Shown: one piece after another, positions 18,193 through 27,068 of the stretch
How positions within the stretch are numbered: position 1 is the first letter of the stretch
How the letters are laid out: every line of letters starts with the position of its first letter
Program-made: the position numbers and the translations under genes
Assembly (NCBI GenBank): GCA_035606355.1
Contig: DATNFO010000001.1
Coordinates: forward strand, 38,534 to 102,533
Direction: 5' to 3'
Origin: Sulfopaludibacter sp035606355
GTDB taxonomy: Bacteria; Acidobacteriota; Terriglobia; Bryobacterales; Bryobacteraceae
DNA length: 64,000 bases
Notes under the pieces: model-generated
What the model was told of the DNA's origin: nothing
The model's database searches: none
Seen by the model: the letters and a program-made list of their open reading frames with translations, nothing else

Positions 18193-19031
18193 CTGGCTGC
18201 CACCTCGCCGGGATGCGCGGCATTCGCCGTATTCGTGATCCGGCCAAGCCCGGTGTTCGTCTTGGCGCGCTCCAACTTATAACCGAGCCGTTCCAAAATC
18301 GGAGCCACTGTGCGCTCTTCGCCGTCCGCGTCGCAACGTGTTGCGACGCCCAGCGAGACTACCGTATCGAGCCTCTTCTCGACGGCATGAACCAGCCGGA
18401 CGATCTCTTCGGTACGCTCGACCGGAACCTTGATTTCGATGATTGCGGACAGAACCTTTTCGTTCAGGATGTCCTCGCGAATCGTTCCGGTGCGCGGATC
18501 GGACATCAGGGACGTGACCGGATTTCTCTTCTCGAAGACAACGCCGGCGCGCGCCAGTTCCCAAGCCATCTCCTGGATTTCGCGGAACCATACGCCCACT
18601 CCGGGCCGGCCCAACTCGACGGTGAAGCCCACCTCACCCACATTCACGCGGTCGCTCACATCGTTGGTCTTCACCTCTTCGGTCCCGCGCCCCTCCACTC
18701 CGGTGGATTCATGAGGCACTCTGGGATCCGAGAATGCGCGGCGCACGACTCTCGGCCACGTCAATTCCTCGGGCGCGAAAGCAGCCGTCGGGCAGACATC
18801 CGGCTCGGGATCGAAGCGGACCCGCATCAGATGGAATATCTTGCGGATCGTCCGCACCAGCGTGGGATTCAGGTGCTCCTGGCTCAGGCCGTTGAAACAC
18901 GAGTAGCACTCCACGCATTCGTCGCGATTCACGGTAGCCCGTCCGATGGCCGGATCGATATAGATCGCTCCCATCGGACAGACATAGGTGCAGTTACCGC
19001 AAGCTACGCATTTGCCAGGGTCGATTCTCAT
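18189..19031 (-). CDS. 2[4Fe-4S] ferredoxin-type protein with long C-terminal domain
   Basis: A 280-residue protein. The N-terminus holds one classic cluster motif, CVACGNCTYVCP (C8, C11, C14, C18). A second motif, CVECYSC (C39, C42, C45), lacks the nearby fourth Cys; a CP pair appears only at 80-81, after a 34-residue insertion. The C-terminal about 165 residues (from VNVGEVGFTVELGRPGVGVW) look like an alpha/beta sensory or scaffold domain resembling ACT-like folds, but I cannot name it. It probably passes electrons to or from a partner enzyme. It sits between the racemase-like gene and the Cys-rich gene in a tight operon. Confidence 0.8.
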   Translation of the reverse strand: MRIDPGKCVACGNCTYVCPMGAIYIDPAIGRATVNRDECVECYSCFNGLSQEHLNPTLVRTIRKIFHLMRVRFDPEPDVCPTAAFAPEELTWPRVVRRAFSDPRVPHESTGVEGRGTEEVKTNDVSDRVNVGEVGFTVELGRPGVGVWFREIQEMAWELARAGVVFEKRNPVTSLMSDPRTGTIREDILNEKVLSAIIEIKVPVERTEEIVRLVHAVEKRLDTVVSLGVATRCDADGEERTVAPILERLGYKLERAKTNTGLGRITNTANAAHPGEVAAR

Positions 19032-19055
19032 GGCCCGCTCCTCCGGCTCGCCGGA

Positions 19056-19865
19056 CTAGTGATGTTCCAGAAGGCTACCGAAGCCCTTGATCTTGTCGTT
19101 GATGCCCATTTTCCGGAGCGCCGACCAGTAGATCACCGGCCCCGAAGCAAACACCGGCATTTTGAGCCATCGCTCGGCATCCGCGGCGACGTAACAGTAA
19201 TGCAGATTCGTTCCCAACTGCAGGATGGCGTCGGGCTTGGCCTCCGCACAACGCAGTGTGGCGTCGCGTAGGGCATCATAACCCTGCGAGGCGACATGGA
19301 TGATGCTCTTGCACTTCAGCCCTTCCACGTGGACCACCTCGAAGCCTCGCGACGTGAAATAGCTGATCGCGTTGTGTTCGATCACCGGGTAATACGGGGT
19401 CAAAAGTGCGATCCGCTTTGCTCCGCAGAGCTTAAACGCCTGTTCCGCGGACTGAGCTCCCATGGTCACGTCGACACCGGAAACGCGCTGCAGGTGCTCG
19501 AGCAGAGCAAAGCTGCCTTTCTCACCGCCCATATAGCTTTGCGAACTCATTCCCAGGATCAGGTGATCCATCAGGGTTTCTTTCAGGCGGCGTACGGAAT
19601 CGTCGAGGTTAGCCGCCACATGCTTCATGATGATTTCCCAATCGGCGTTGGCGCCGATCTTCTGATTGGGAACGTAGTATCGGTCGATGGCATTGATTAT
19701 GCCTTCCGGCCGCATATCCATCATTTCGTTCTCGACGTTTACATTCGGCCCGGGCGTCATAATCCCGATCACTCCCCGGGGACCGATCGCATTCACATAC
19801 CGATCGGAGTCATGTGTCGTACCTTCGATTTGCGCATCGGACGGCATGTTACTTGTTGGTGTCAT
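19056..19865 (-). CDS. Asp/Glu racemase-superfamily protein (maleate isomerase/AMDase-like) lacking catalytic Cys
   Basis: A 269-residue protein of the Asp/Glu/hydantoin racemase fold, closest in layout to maleate cis-trans isomerase and arylmalonate decarboxylase: GPRGVIGIMTPGPN near the start, a mid-protein AKRIALLTPYYPVIEHNAI, and FASGPVIYWSALRKMG at the end. These enzymes use one or two cysteines. Here the two sites read HLILGMSSQSYMGG (Met106) and AILQLGTNLHYC (Gly218), so neither expected Cys is present. It may have a changed reaction or only bind ligand. Its start overlaps the end of the amidohydrolase gene by 17 bases. Confidence 0.82.
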   Translation of the reverse strand: MTPTSNMPSDAQIEGTTHDSDRYVNAIGPRGVIGIMTPGPNVNVENEMMDMRPEGIINAIDRYYVPNQKIGANADWEIIMKHVAANLDDSVRRLKETLMDHLILGMSSQSYMGGEKGSFALLEHLQRVSGVDVTMGAQSAEQAFKLCGAKRIALLTPYYPVIEHNAISYFTSRGFEVVHVEGLKCKSIIHVASQGYDALRDATLRCAEAKPDAILQLGTNLHYCYVAADAERWLKMPVFASGPVIYWSALRKMGINDKIKGFGSLLEHH

Positions 19866-21222
19866 TGGACGTTTCCTTTGTATAAACCTGATTGCCGGCT
19901 ATGTAAACCGCCTGAATCGTATGAGTGTTTCGAATGTCGTCGAGAGGATTCTTCGCCAGTACTACAAGATCGGCCCACTTGCCGGCGCGCAGCGAACCGA
20001 GGTCCTTGGCCTTAAGAAATTCCGCGCCGCTGCTGGTGGCCGCGACTATGGCCTGCATTGGGGTCAAGCCTGCCTCCACCATTTCCTGCAACTCCAGATG
20101 CTCGAAGTAGCCCTGGAATCTTCCTGGCACGCCGGTATCGGTTCCCATCCCATACTTCACGCCACCGTCTGCCAGGGCCTTGAGATTCCTCTTGCCCATC
20201 GCGAGCGCCTCGCGGTATTTCTCCAGGTTGGGGTCGGAGGCAGTCTTTTTCTGGTACTCGGGGCTATTCAGAGTCTTGATTACGTCCGCGGAAACGCCGC
20301 GCGTAAAGAAGGGGTCGGTAACAAAGTCCGGAGTCTTTGCATAGATAAACAGCGAGACCTCGCGGCTCAAAGTGGAAGCGATTTGCCAGGTATTGTGTCG
20401 CTTCATACTGTCGATCAATTCCTGGTCGACCGGCTTGTCGCGCACGATGTGCGCCAGTCCATCGATCCCGTAGTCCGCAAGCTTCTTGGCGTCTTCGAGG
20501 TAATACACGTGAGCCACCACGCGAACTCCGTGCCGGTGAGCGCTATCTATAATCGCCTTATCGATGTCGAAGGGCATTCGCTTGGCTTTGCCTAAGTTGT
20601 CATCCGTCCAGAATTTGATTACATCGACGTGTTTGCGAGCCTGCTCCGCTACAGCCGGCTCCACATCCGCGACCGTGCTGAAGACCGGCGCGGAGACGCC
20701 GGGGAAGCTGATAGATCCGCCGATGCCGCCTTTGTAGGCGAAGCCCTGTCCCGCGGTGTAAACGCGTGCCATGGTTGGCCGCGAGGCGCGCTGCTGCTCC
20801 CGGACGGCGAAAACGGCATCGCCGTCCAACCCCAGGCTGAGCATGGTAGTGACCCCGTATTCCGCGTAGGTCTTGAGGTCATGCTCCACGGTCTGGCGTG
20901 AGTACGACCTGGTGTCGAGCGTCATGCCGGAGGTCAGTCCCAAATGCCCGTGGAGGTCGATGATCCCAGGGATCACGAAGCGTCCGTTTAAGTCGACCAC
21001 CTGCGCTCCGGCCGGAACTTTCAAGGCGGAAACGGGGCCGACCCACTTGATCCGCCCGGCATCGATGATCATCGCCGAATTCGGAGCCGCCGCGGCGCCA
21101 GTGCCATCAATCAGGGTGAAGCCGCGAAGGACCCGAACCTCGGCTCGCAACGATGTGACCGCAAACGCCAGGCAGAGAAGAAACGCGAAGCGGAACCCAG
21201 GCCCATTCCCTTTGGTGCTCAT
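19849..21222 (-). CDS. Exported amidohydrolase, imidazolonepropionase-like
   Basis: A 457-residue metal-dependent hydrolase. The start at 21222 gives a signal peptide (RFAFLLCLAFAVTSLRA); the frame is open further upstream but that part is not protein-like. The metal motif IIDLHGHLGL follows the typical lead GRFVIPG, and later HRHGVRVVAHVYY, GIDGLAHIV and MGTDTGVPG supply further ligands. The end GSLRAGKWADLVVLAKNPLD is standard for the family. It hydrolyses a cyclic amide or similar C-N bond of unknown identity. It is the first gene of a four-gene operon and is divergent from an MFS transporter, so it probably starts a catabolic route. Confidence 0.9.
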   Translation of the reverse strand: MSTKGNGPGFRFAFLLCLAFAVTSLRAEVRVLRGFTLIDGTGAAAAPNSAMIIDAGRIKWVGPVSALKVPAGAQVVDLNGRFVIPGIIDLHGHLGLTSGMTLDTRSYSRQTVEHDLKTYAEYGVTTMLSLGLDGDAVFAVREQQRASRPTMARVYTAGQGFAYKGGIGGSISFPGVSAPVFSTVADVEPAVAEQARKHVDVIKFWTDDNLGKAKRMPFDIDKAIIDSAHRHGVRVVAHVYYLEDAKKLADYGIDGLAHIVRDKPVDQELIDSMKRHNTWQIASTLSREVSLFIYAKTPDFVTDPFFTRGVSADVIKTLNSPEYQKKTASDPNLEKYREALAMGKRNLKALADGGVKYGMGTDTGVPGRFQGYFEHLELQEMVEAGLTPMQAIVAATSSGAEFLKAKDLGSLRAGKWADLVVLAKNPLDDIRNTHTIQAVYIAGNQVYTKETSNDTNK

Positions 21223-21334
21223 TTCCAGAAATTTTAGCAGATGAAGTTTATTCCTGCCCGCGAAGAACAGAGTTATGTAGACTAGACGGATGCTGTCGCC
21301 CCGCTTGGGTCGGCGTATCGTGAAGAGCGAGTCA

Positions 21335-22600
21335 ATGGCTACCCCTTCCACTGTTTCCCACCCCACGCGTGTTCGGTACCGTGTCCTTGGAATGACGGTC
21401 GCGGTGTACATGATCACCTACATGGACCGCGTCGTCATCTCGAACGCGGCCCCGTCGATCCGATCCGAGCTTGGCCTATCCCTGGTTGCGATGAGTTGGA
21501 TCATGGCCAGCTTCCGTTGGAGCTATGCCCTGTTCCAAATACCAGGGGGCTGGTTGGGGGACCGCATAGGGCCGCGGCGCGCGCTGACGCTGATCGTCAC
21601 CTGGTGGAGTGTTTTTACGTCCGCTACCGCGATGGCGTGGAGCGCCGGGTCGATGACGGCCGTCCGGTTCCTCTTCGGCGCCGGAGAGGCGGGCGCATTT
21701 CCGATTGCGACGCGATCCCTTTCGCGCTGGCTCTTACCTGGCGAGCGAGGGCTTGCGCAGGGACTGACGCACGCCGGATCGCGCCTTGGCGCCGCGCTCA
21801 CCCCGCCGCTCGTGGTTTACATTATCGGGCTTTACGGATGGCGCGCGGCGTTCTATACCTTCGGCACGCTGGGGCTGATCTGGAGCGCCGTCTGGTTTGC
21901 GTGGTATCGCGATACTCCCGCCGAGCACGGAGCAGTCAACGAAGCGGAGCGCGCACTGATCCAGGCGGGCTCGCTCGACAATCGGAGCATCGGCGCCTCA
22001 TTATCGTGGCGGAAAATGTTCGCCAGCTCCGCGGTTTGGTATTTATGCGCTGCATACGTTTGCTACACATATGCGCTAGCGACTTATCTGGACTGGCTTC
22101 CTACATACCTGAAGGAGTATCGCCATTACTCCCTCGCCCAGATGGGATTCTATGCCATGCTGCCTTTATTGGCCGGCACGACGGGCGATTTCGTCGGCGG
22201 ATGGCTATCCGATATCCGCGTGCGCCAGACCGGCGACCTGAACTCACGCCGCGCGGTTGCCATCGCCGGTTTCCTGTGTGGCGCCATTTGTATCATTCCC
22301 GCGACGCTAACCTCCAGTGCGGGCATATGTGTGTTTTTCACCTGCCTCGCGTTCTTCGGAATAGAACTGACCGTAGGCGTATCCTGGGCCATTCCGCTGG
22401 ACATCGCGGGAGACCGCGCCGGCTCCGTGTCGTCGCTCATGAACATGTGCGGCAATATCGGAGGCGCCATCTCACCGATCGCGCTAGGATACGCTGTGAA
22501 GTTCTATGGCTGGAACCTTCCCTTTCTCATCACCGCCGCACTGTGCGCGCTGGGAGCCGCGCTGTACTGCAAGATCGATCTCACCAGGAACGTGACCTAG
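21335..22600 (+). CDS. MFS organic-anion transporter (ACS family)
   Basis: A 421-residue inner-membrane protein with about 12 helices. The first helix ends VYMITYMDRVVISNAAPSI, and the loop between helices 2 and 3 carries GGWLGDRIGPRRAL, both typical of the anion:cation symporter group that brings in hexuronates, tartrate or other organic acids. ATG 21335, preceded by GAAGAG, is preferred; ATG 21290 would add 15 residues. It is divergent from the amidohydrolase operon with about 110 bp between starts, so it is the likely importer of that operon's substrate. Confidence 0.9.
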   Translation: MATPSTVSHPTRVRYRVLGMTVAVYMITYMDRVVISNAAPSIRSELGLSLVAMSWIMASFRWSYALFQIPGGWLGDRIGPRRALTLIVTWWSVFTSATAMAWSAGSMTAVRFLFGAGEAGAFPIATRSLSRWLLPGERGLAQGLTHAGSRLGAALTPPLVVYIIGLYGWRAAFYTFGTLGLIWSAVWFAWYRDTPAEHGAVNEAERALIQAGSLDNRSIGASLSWRKMFASSAVWYLCAAYVCYTYALATYLDWLPTYLKEYRHYSLAQMGFYAMLPLLAGTTGDFVGGWLSDIRVRQTGDLNSRRAVAIAGFLCGAICIIPATLTSSAGICVFFTCLAFFGIELTVGVSWAIPLDIAGDRAGSVSSLMNMCGNIGGAISPIALGYAVKFYGWNLPFLITAALCALGAALYCKIDLTRNVT

Positions 22601-22727
22601 CCGACTTGCACATTGCGCAATGGCCAGGCTGCATGGCGCAAAGGTGAACTGTCTATGATATGATTCCTCGGTCTAAGCCGCGCCTGTCGTGGGCGCCGGC
22701 CGTTGCCGATAGGTGGTGAGACTTCAT

Positions 22728-24143
22728 ATGAACGCAGGCATTTTCGCTCAAGCAGGCTCCGTCGCGCTGGGAGCTCTGCTTTTCGCAATCCCAGGCTTTT
22801 CGCAGGCAGAACAGCCGACTTCCGGCAAGGTGGGCACCATGGAATGGCATCTAGTGGTCCCTGCGGGCCGTCGCGGACCCGGGGGCTTTCCGGGCGGCGG
22901 CGGCGGACGGGGCGGCGGTGGCTTCCCCGGTGGCGGACGGGGCGGACGCGGACGCGTGGATCTGGCCGCTTGCACGGCGGACTCTGCGAAGATCTGTCCG
23001 GGCGTGCCGGGCGGCGGCCCGATGCAGGCTTGTCTTTCGGCGAATGTCACCGCCGTATCGGCGGCATGCAAGGCCGAACTCGACGCGAACCCTCTGGAAT
23101 CGGGAGATACTCCGTCGTGCTACCGTTCGCCGATTTGCGGAAACCGTCTGACGGGCGCCGTCGGCGGAGGCAAGGGCAAAGTAGAGTGGAAGCCCACTCT
23201 GAAGTACTCGCCCAGCTATCCGTTCACGGACCTTCCTGCGGGCGGTGGCGGCATGGTGGCTGTGGCAATCGATTCGAAGGACAACCTCTGGGCTCTGCAG
23301 CGCAACGCGGCGGGTAAGCCGCAGTTATTCAAGTTCGGTCCCGATCACAAGTTGCTCCTCACCATCGGCGACGACGTGATCACCCACCACGTGAAGGCGC
23401 ATGGCATCAAGGTGGACGGCCACGATAACGTCTGGATCTGCGATGAAGCGGCCGGCACAGTCAAAGAGATCAGTCCCGAAGGAAAGCTCCTGAAGACCCT
23501 CGGCGAAAGAGGACACCGCGGGGACTGGGATGAGGCTAAGGGGCAGAGGCTCCTCTGGGAGCCGGTGATGGTGGACTTTCTGCCCAACGGCGACATGTTC
23601 ATCTTCGAAGGGCATGCCAACGAAAGCCCCAATGACGTGGACGCGCCCGATGCCACCAACCACATCGGCGTCTCCCGCGTGATTCACCTCGATAAGAACC
23701 AGAACTTCATCAATCAGTGGTACGGCAATGCCGGCGGCCCCGGAAAGTTCGACAGCGCTCACGGGAGCGCCGTGGATCCTCAAACCGGCATCGTTTGGAT
23801 CGGCGACCGCGAGCAATACCGCATTGTCCAATACACCAGCGACGGCAAGTTTATCCGCACCATTCAGATGAAGACCCTGGTGTGCTCGATCTACTTCGAC
23901 CGGTTTGGCAACGTGTGGTCGGGGACGGGGCTGGATGGTCAACTCACGAAGTTGGATCGGGACGGCAACGTCATCGGAGCGATGGGGAAGTCGGGCCGGG
24001 GCGAGGGTGGCATGGGCGAAGCGAGTTATCTGACGATGGATTCGAAGGGCAACATCTACATCAGCGACACGGTAATGCCGCGAATTACGATGTGGTCGCC
24101 GTCCCAAGAGGTGTTCGATCCCGCGGCGCCCACGCGCCAGTAG
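22728..24143 (+). CDS. Exported NHL propeller with Cys-rich repeat and RGG linker
   Basis: A 471-residue protein. ATG 22728 has the ribosome site AGGTGG 12 bases upstream and gives a signal peptide ending GFSQA. Residues about 48-80 are a Gly/Arg run (GGGGGRGGGGFPGGG). Residues about 80-140 hold a Cys repeat (LAACTADSAKICPG, QACLSANVTAVSAACKAELD) like the cysteine-rich repeats first known in Golgi protein GLG1. The rest is an NHL-type six-bladed propeller. The downstream quinoprotein starts 30 bp later, so the two are likely co-transcribed and this protein may be its partner. Its ligand is unknown. Confidence 0.85.
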   Translation: MNAGIFAQAGSVALGALLFAIPGFSQAEQPTSGKVGTMEWHLVVPAGRRGPGGFPGGGGGRGGGGFPGGGRGGRGRVDLAACTADSAKICPGVPGGGPMQACLSANVTAVSAACKAELDANPLESGDTPSCYRSPICGNRLTGAVGGGKGKVEWKPTLKYSPSYPFTDLPAGGGGMVAVAIDSKDNLWALQRNAAGKPQLFKFGPDHKLLLTIGDDVITHHVKAHGIKVDGHDNVWICDEAAGTVKEISPEGKLLKTLGERGHRGDWDEAKGQRLLWEPVMVDFLPNGDMFIFEGHANESPNDVDAPDATNHIGVSRVIHLDKNQNFINQWYGNAGGPGKFDSAHGSAVDPQTGIVWIGDREQYRIVQYTSDGKFIRTIQMKTLVCSIYFDRFGNVWSGTGLDGQLTKLDRDGNVIGAMGKSGRGEGGMGEASYLTMDSKGNIYISDTVMPRITMWSPSQEVFDPAAPTRQ

Positions 24144-24173
24144 TCGCCGAAACGCCCGAGGAGTGGAGTCACG

Positions 24174-26672
24174 ATGAAGAACATTTTCAGAGCTTGCCTT
24201 GCTGCATTCCCGGCGCTGTCGCTCGTGCTGACCGCGGCGCCACAGCCCACTGCGCCGCAGACGTTTAAGGAGAGCAGGTTCACGGCGGCGCAGGCCGACC
24301 GTGGGGAACAGGTCTATGCCGCGAAATGTTCTACGTGTCATGGCGAGAACCTGTCGGGAATGGAGCAGGCGCCGGCTTTAGCGGGGCCGGGTTTCCACAG
24401 GACCTGGGATAGCCAACCGCTGCTCGCGCTGGCCAATCGAATCAAGACCACCATGCCGCCGTCGGCTCCCGGCTCGCTCTCGGCGAATCAGCTTACAGAC
24501 CTTCTCGCCTATATCCTGAAGGCAAACGACATTCGTGCCGGCACCGTCGCTTTGACGGTTGCCGCCGGGATCGGCAAAGCCCCAGCGGGTTCTTCCCTGC
24601 CTGCGGGCAAGGGCGAGTGGACCACCTACGGAGCCGACCTGGCGAGCACGCGCTACTCGCCGCTGGACCAGATCAACAAAGACAACTTCAGCAAACTGCA
24701 GGTCGCCTGGCGCCTGAATACGAACAACTTTGGACCCAATCCGGATCGGTTATATTCCGCTACGCCGCTGATGGTAAACGGCGTCCTCTACACGACCGCC
24801 GGCAGCGCCCGTTCCGTGGTGGCTTTGAACCCCGGTACGGGTCAGATTCTGTGGATGTACCAGATGGACGAAGGCGAACGCGGCCAGTTCGCCCCTCGTA
24901 GAGGCGCCGGGCGCGGCGTGTGCTACTGGTCGAACCGCGATGGGTCGGACGCGCGAATCATCTACGTCACGCCGGGGTACCGGATGATCGCGTTGAATGC
25001 GAAGACTGGACATCTCGTCGATACGTTCGGGAACCACGGCATCGTCGATCTGAAGCTGGACGACGATCAGGATCTCGACCTGGTCCACTCCATCGTCGGA
25101 TTGAATGCCACCCCGCTCGTTGCCGGCGACGTGGTTGTGGTCGGCGCCGCGCATTCGGCAATGGGAAGCCCAACGGCAACCCCCAGTGCCATCGGATATG
25201 TGCGCGGCTTTGACGTCAGGACCGGCAAGCGCCTCTGGATCTTCCACACCCTTCCCAAAAAGGGCGAATTCGGCTACGACACGTGGCAGGACGGCTACGC
25301 CGAGCGTAACGGAAACCTGGGCGTGTGGGCGCAGATGAGCGCGGACCTGGAACTGGGCCTGGTGTATCTGCCTACCGAAGAGCCAGGGAACGATTACTAT
25401 GGCGTCAACCGGCCCGGCAGCACTCTCTTTTCGGAAAGCCTCGTCGCTCTGGACCTGAAAACCGGCAAGCGAAAGTGGCACTATCAGACCATTCATCATG
25501 GAATCTGGGATTCGGATCTGCCGTGCGCGCCCATGCTCTATGACATGGTCCAGAACGGCCGAAAAATCAAAGTGCTCGCGCAGCCCACGAAGACTGCATT
25601 TCTGTTCGTGTTGAACCGCGAGACGGGTGCTCCGATTTGGCCGATCCAGGAGCGGCCGGTGCCGCAATCCGATGTGCCGGGCGAGAAGACCAGCCCGACT
25701 CAGCCGTTTCCCACCCGGCCGGCGGCGTTCGACAGGCAGGGAGTTTCCATCGACGATCTCATCGATTTCACGCCGCAACTGCGCGCGGAGGCGGTGGAAG
25801 CCGTCAAGAAATACCGGATCGGTCCGCTCTATTCGCCTCCCGCGCTTGCCGGCCCCGATGCACCACAGGGTGTGTTGATGCTTCCGGGCGATGTGGGCGG
25901 CGCCAACTGGCCCGGCGGTTCCTTCGATCCGGAGTCGAACCGTCTCTACATACACTCCCATACCACCGTCTTTACGCTGAGGAACGTGCCGGCCGACCTC
26001 GCGATGCCTGGTCCTAAGGCGATGGGCGGCCTGCTGAAGCCCGCCACTCAACCGGGCGAAGAGGAAGAGGGAGCGCCCGGCGGACGCGGAGGGCGTGGAG
26101 GTGCAGGTCGCGGCGCCGGTGGACCCGGAGGGCCGGGAGCTTTCGGCGGCGGGCGCGGCGGCCCCGGAGGGCGGGGAGGATTTGGCGGTGGGCGCGGGGG
26201 ACCCGGAGGTGGGCGCGGCTTCGGCTTCGGCGTCAACGTGCAGGGTCTGCCGCTGATCAAACCGCCGTACGACCGGATCACGGCCTATGACATGAATACG
26301 GGCGAGATCCTTTGGCAGAAGGCTCACTCTTCCACACCGGACGACATCAAAAACAACCCCGCTCTCAAGGGACTCGACCTACCGCGACTGGGGCAGCCTG
26401 GCCGGACCTTCGTCGGCGTCCTCGCGACCAAGACGCTCGTGATCGCCGGCGAAGGCGGAGTTCACACGAACGCCAAAGGCGAGCAGGTGGCGCTACTCCG
26501 CGCTTACGACAAGGACACTGGCGCCGACATTCCGGGCGAGATCAATATGCCGGGCAAAGAGACGGGATCGCCCATGACCTACATGTACAACGGCAAGCAG
26601 TACATCGTGCTCGCCGTAACGGCCACCGGGGCGCTCGGAGGCGGAGAACTGATCGCTTACGTTCTGCCGTAG
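24174..26672 (+). CDS. Quinoprotein (PQQ) dehydrogenase with N-terminal cytochrome c
   Basis: An 832-residue periplasmic enzyme. After the signal peptide a c-type haem domain carries CSTCH (C52, C55, H56), with the sixth ligand probably in TTMPPSAPG. From about residue 145 an eight-bladed quinoprotein propeller begins (WTTYGADLASTRYSPLDQIN), with repeated W-docking phrases such as GKRLWIFHT and GKRKWHYQT. It should oxidise an alcohol or sugar and pass electrons through haem to the respiratory chain. A 50-residue Gly/Arg insert (about 635-690) interrupts the propeller. Its 3' third is duplicated at 33.24 kb. Substrate unknown. Confidence 0.92.
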   Translation: MKNIFRACLAAFPALSLVLTAAPQPTAPQTFKESRFTAAQADRGEQVYAAKCSTCHGENLSGMEQAPALAGPGFHRTWDSQPLLALANRIKTTMPPSAPGSLSANQLTDLLAYILKANDIRAGTVALTVAAGIGKAPAGSSLPAGKGEWTTYGADLASTRYSPLDQINKDNFSKLQVAWRLNTNNFGPNPDRLYSATPLMVNGVLYTTAGSARSVVALNPGTGQILWMYQMDEGERGQFAPRRGAGRGVCYWSNRDGSDARIIYVTPGYRMIALNAKTGHLVDTFGNHGIVDLKLDDDQDLDLVHSIVGLNATPLVAGDVVVVGAAHSAMGSPTATPSAIGYVRGFDVRTGKRLWIFHTLPKKGEFGYDTWQDGYAERNGNLGVWAQMSADLELGLVYLPTEEPGNDYYGVNRPGSTLFSESLVALDLKTGKRKWHYQTIHHGIWDSDLPCAPMLYDMVQNGRKIKVLAQPTKTAFLFVLNRETGAPIWPIQERPVPQSDVPGEKTSPTQPFPTRPAAFDRQGVSIDDLIDFTPQLRAEAVEAVKKYRIGPLYSPPALAGPDAPQGVLMLPGDVGGANWPGGSFDPESNRLYIHSHTTVFTLRNVPADLAMPGPKAMGGLLKPATQPGEEEEGAPGGRGGRGGAGRGAGGPGGPGAFGGGRGGPGGRGGFGGGRGGPGGGRGFGFGVNVQGLPLIKPPYDRITAYDMNTGEILWQKAHSSTPDDIKNNPALKGLDLPRLGQPGRTFVGVLATKTLVIAGEGGVHTNAKGEQVALLRAYDKDTGADIPGEINMPGKETGSPMTYMYNGKQYIVLAVTATGALGGGELIAYVLP

Positions 26673-26969
26673 GGCGTAAACCTACTGGCTCAGCGCAAAA
26701 CTGAAGATGCCGCCATCTCCGGCGAGCGCAATATATTGCCGCCCGCCCACCATATAAGTCATCGGCGACGCGCGCCAGTTCTGGCCCGTCTCGAAGTGCC
26801 AGACCGGCACTCCGGTCGTCTCGTCCAATGCCGTAAACGTGCCGCCGGCTTCCCCTAGGAAGACCAGCTTACCGGCCGTGGCCACCGTGCCCGTGCCGCC
26901 GAAACCGCCGCCCACGAGCGAATACTGCCATTTCGTGGCGCCGGTGTGGATATCGATCGCGTGGACGAA
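26289..26969. repeat. Left copy of a 680-bp direct repeat
   Basis: This segment covers the 3' end of the plus-strand quinoprotein gene and the 3' end of a minus-strand quinoprotein gene. It matches 33241-33920 in the same orientation at about 95-96% by eye, with one single-base indel. It breaks off at GTGGACGAA, where IS66-like sequence begins. Confidence 0.9.
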
Positions 26970-27068
26970 ACCAGCGGAATCGTGTCGACAAAGGGGCAGC
27001 GAAAGATCGCCTTGTACTTCACCGGGCGCCAACACGCCGGGGAAAATCTCGCCGCTGTACTCAGACAA
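26682..27068 (-). pseudogene. Truncated 3' part of a quinoprotein gene
   Basis: Residues coded from 26969 down to 26682 (HAIDIHTGATKWQYSLVGGG to the end GGIFSFALSQ) match the C-terminus of the intact quinoprotein at 33633-35651. The frame beyond 26969 is antisense transposase sequence, so the first 33 codons are accidental. Without haem domain and most blades it cannot be an enzyme. Confidence 0.85.

Noticed and set aside
23325..24341. Long minus-strand frame of 338 codons
   Set aside because: Fully antisense to the NHL gene, Arg/His-rich and without motifs; it is a shadow of GC-rich coding sequence.
24750..26327. Minus-strand frame of 525 codons
   Set aside because: Antisense to the quinoprotein; composition is typical of a shadow frame and no domain is visible.
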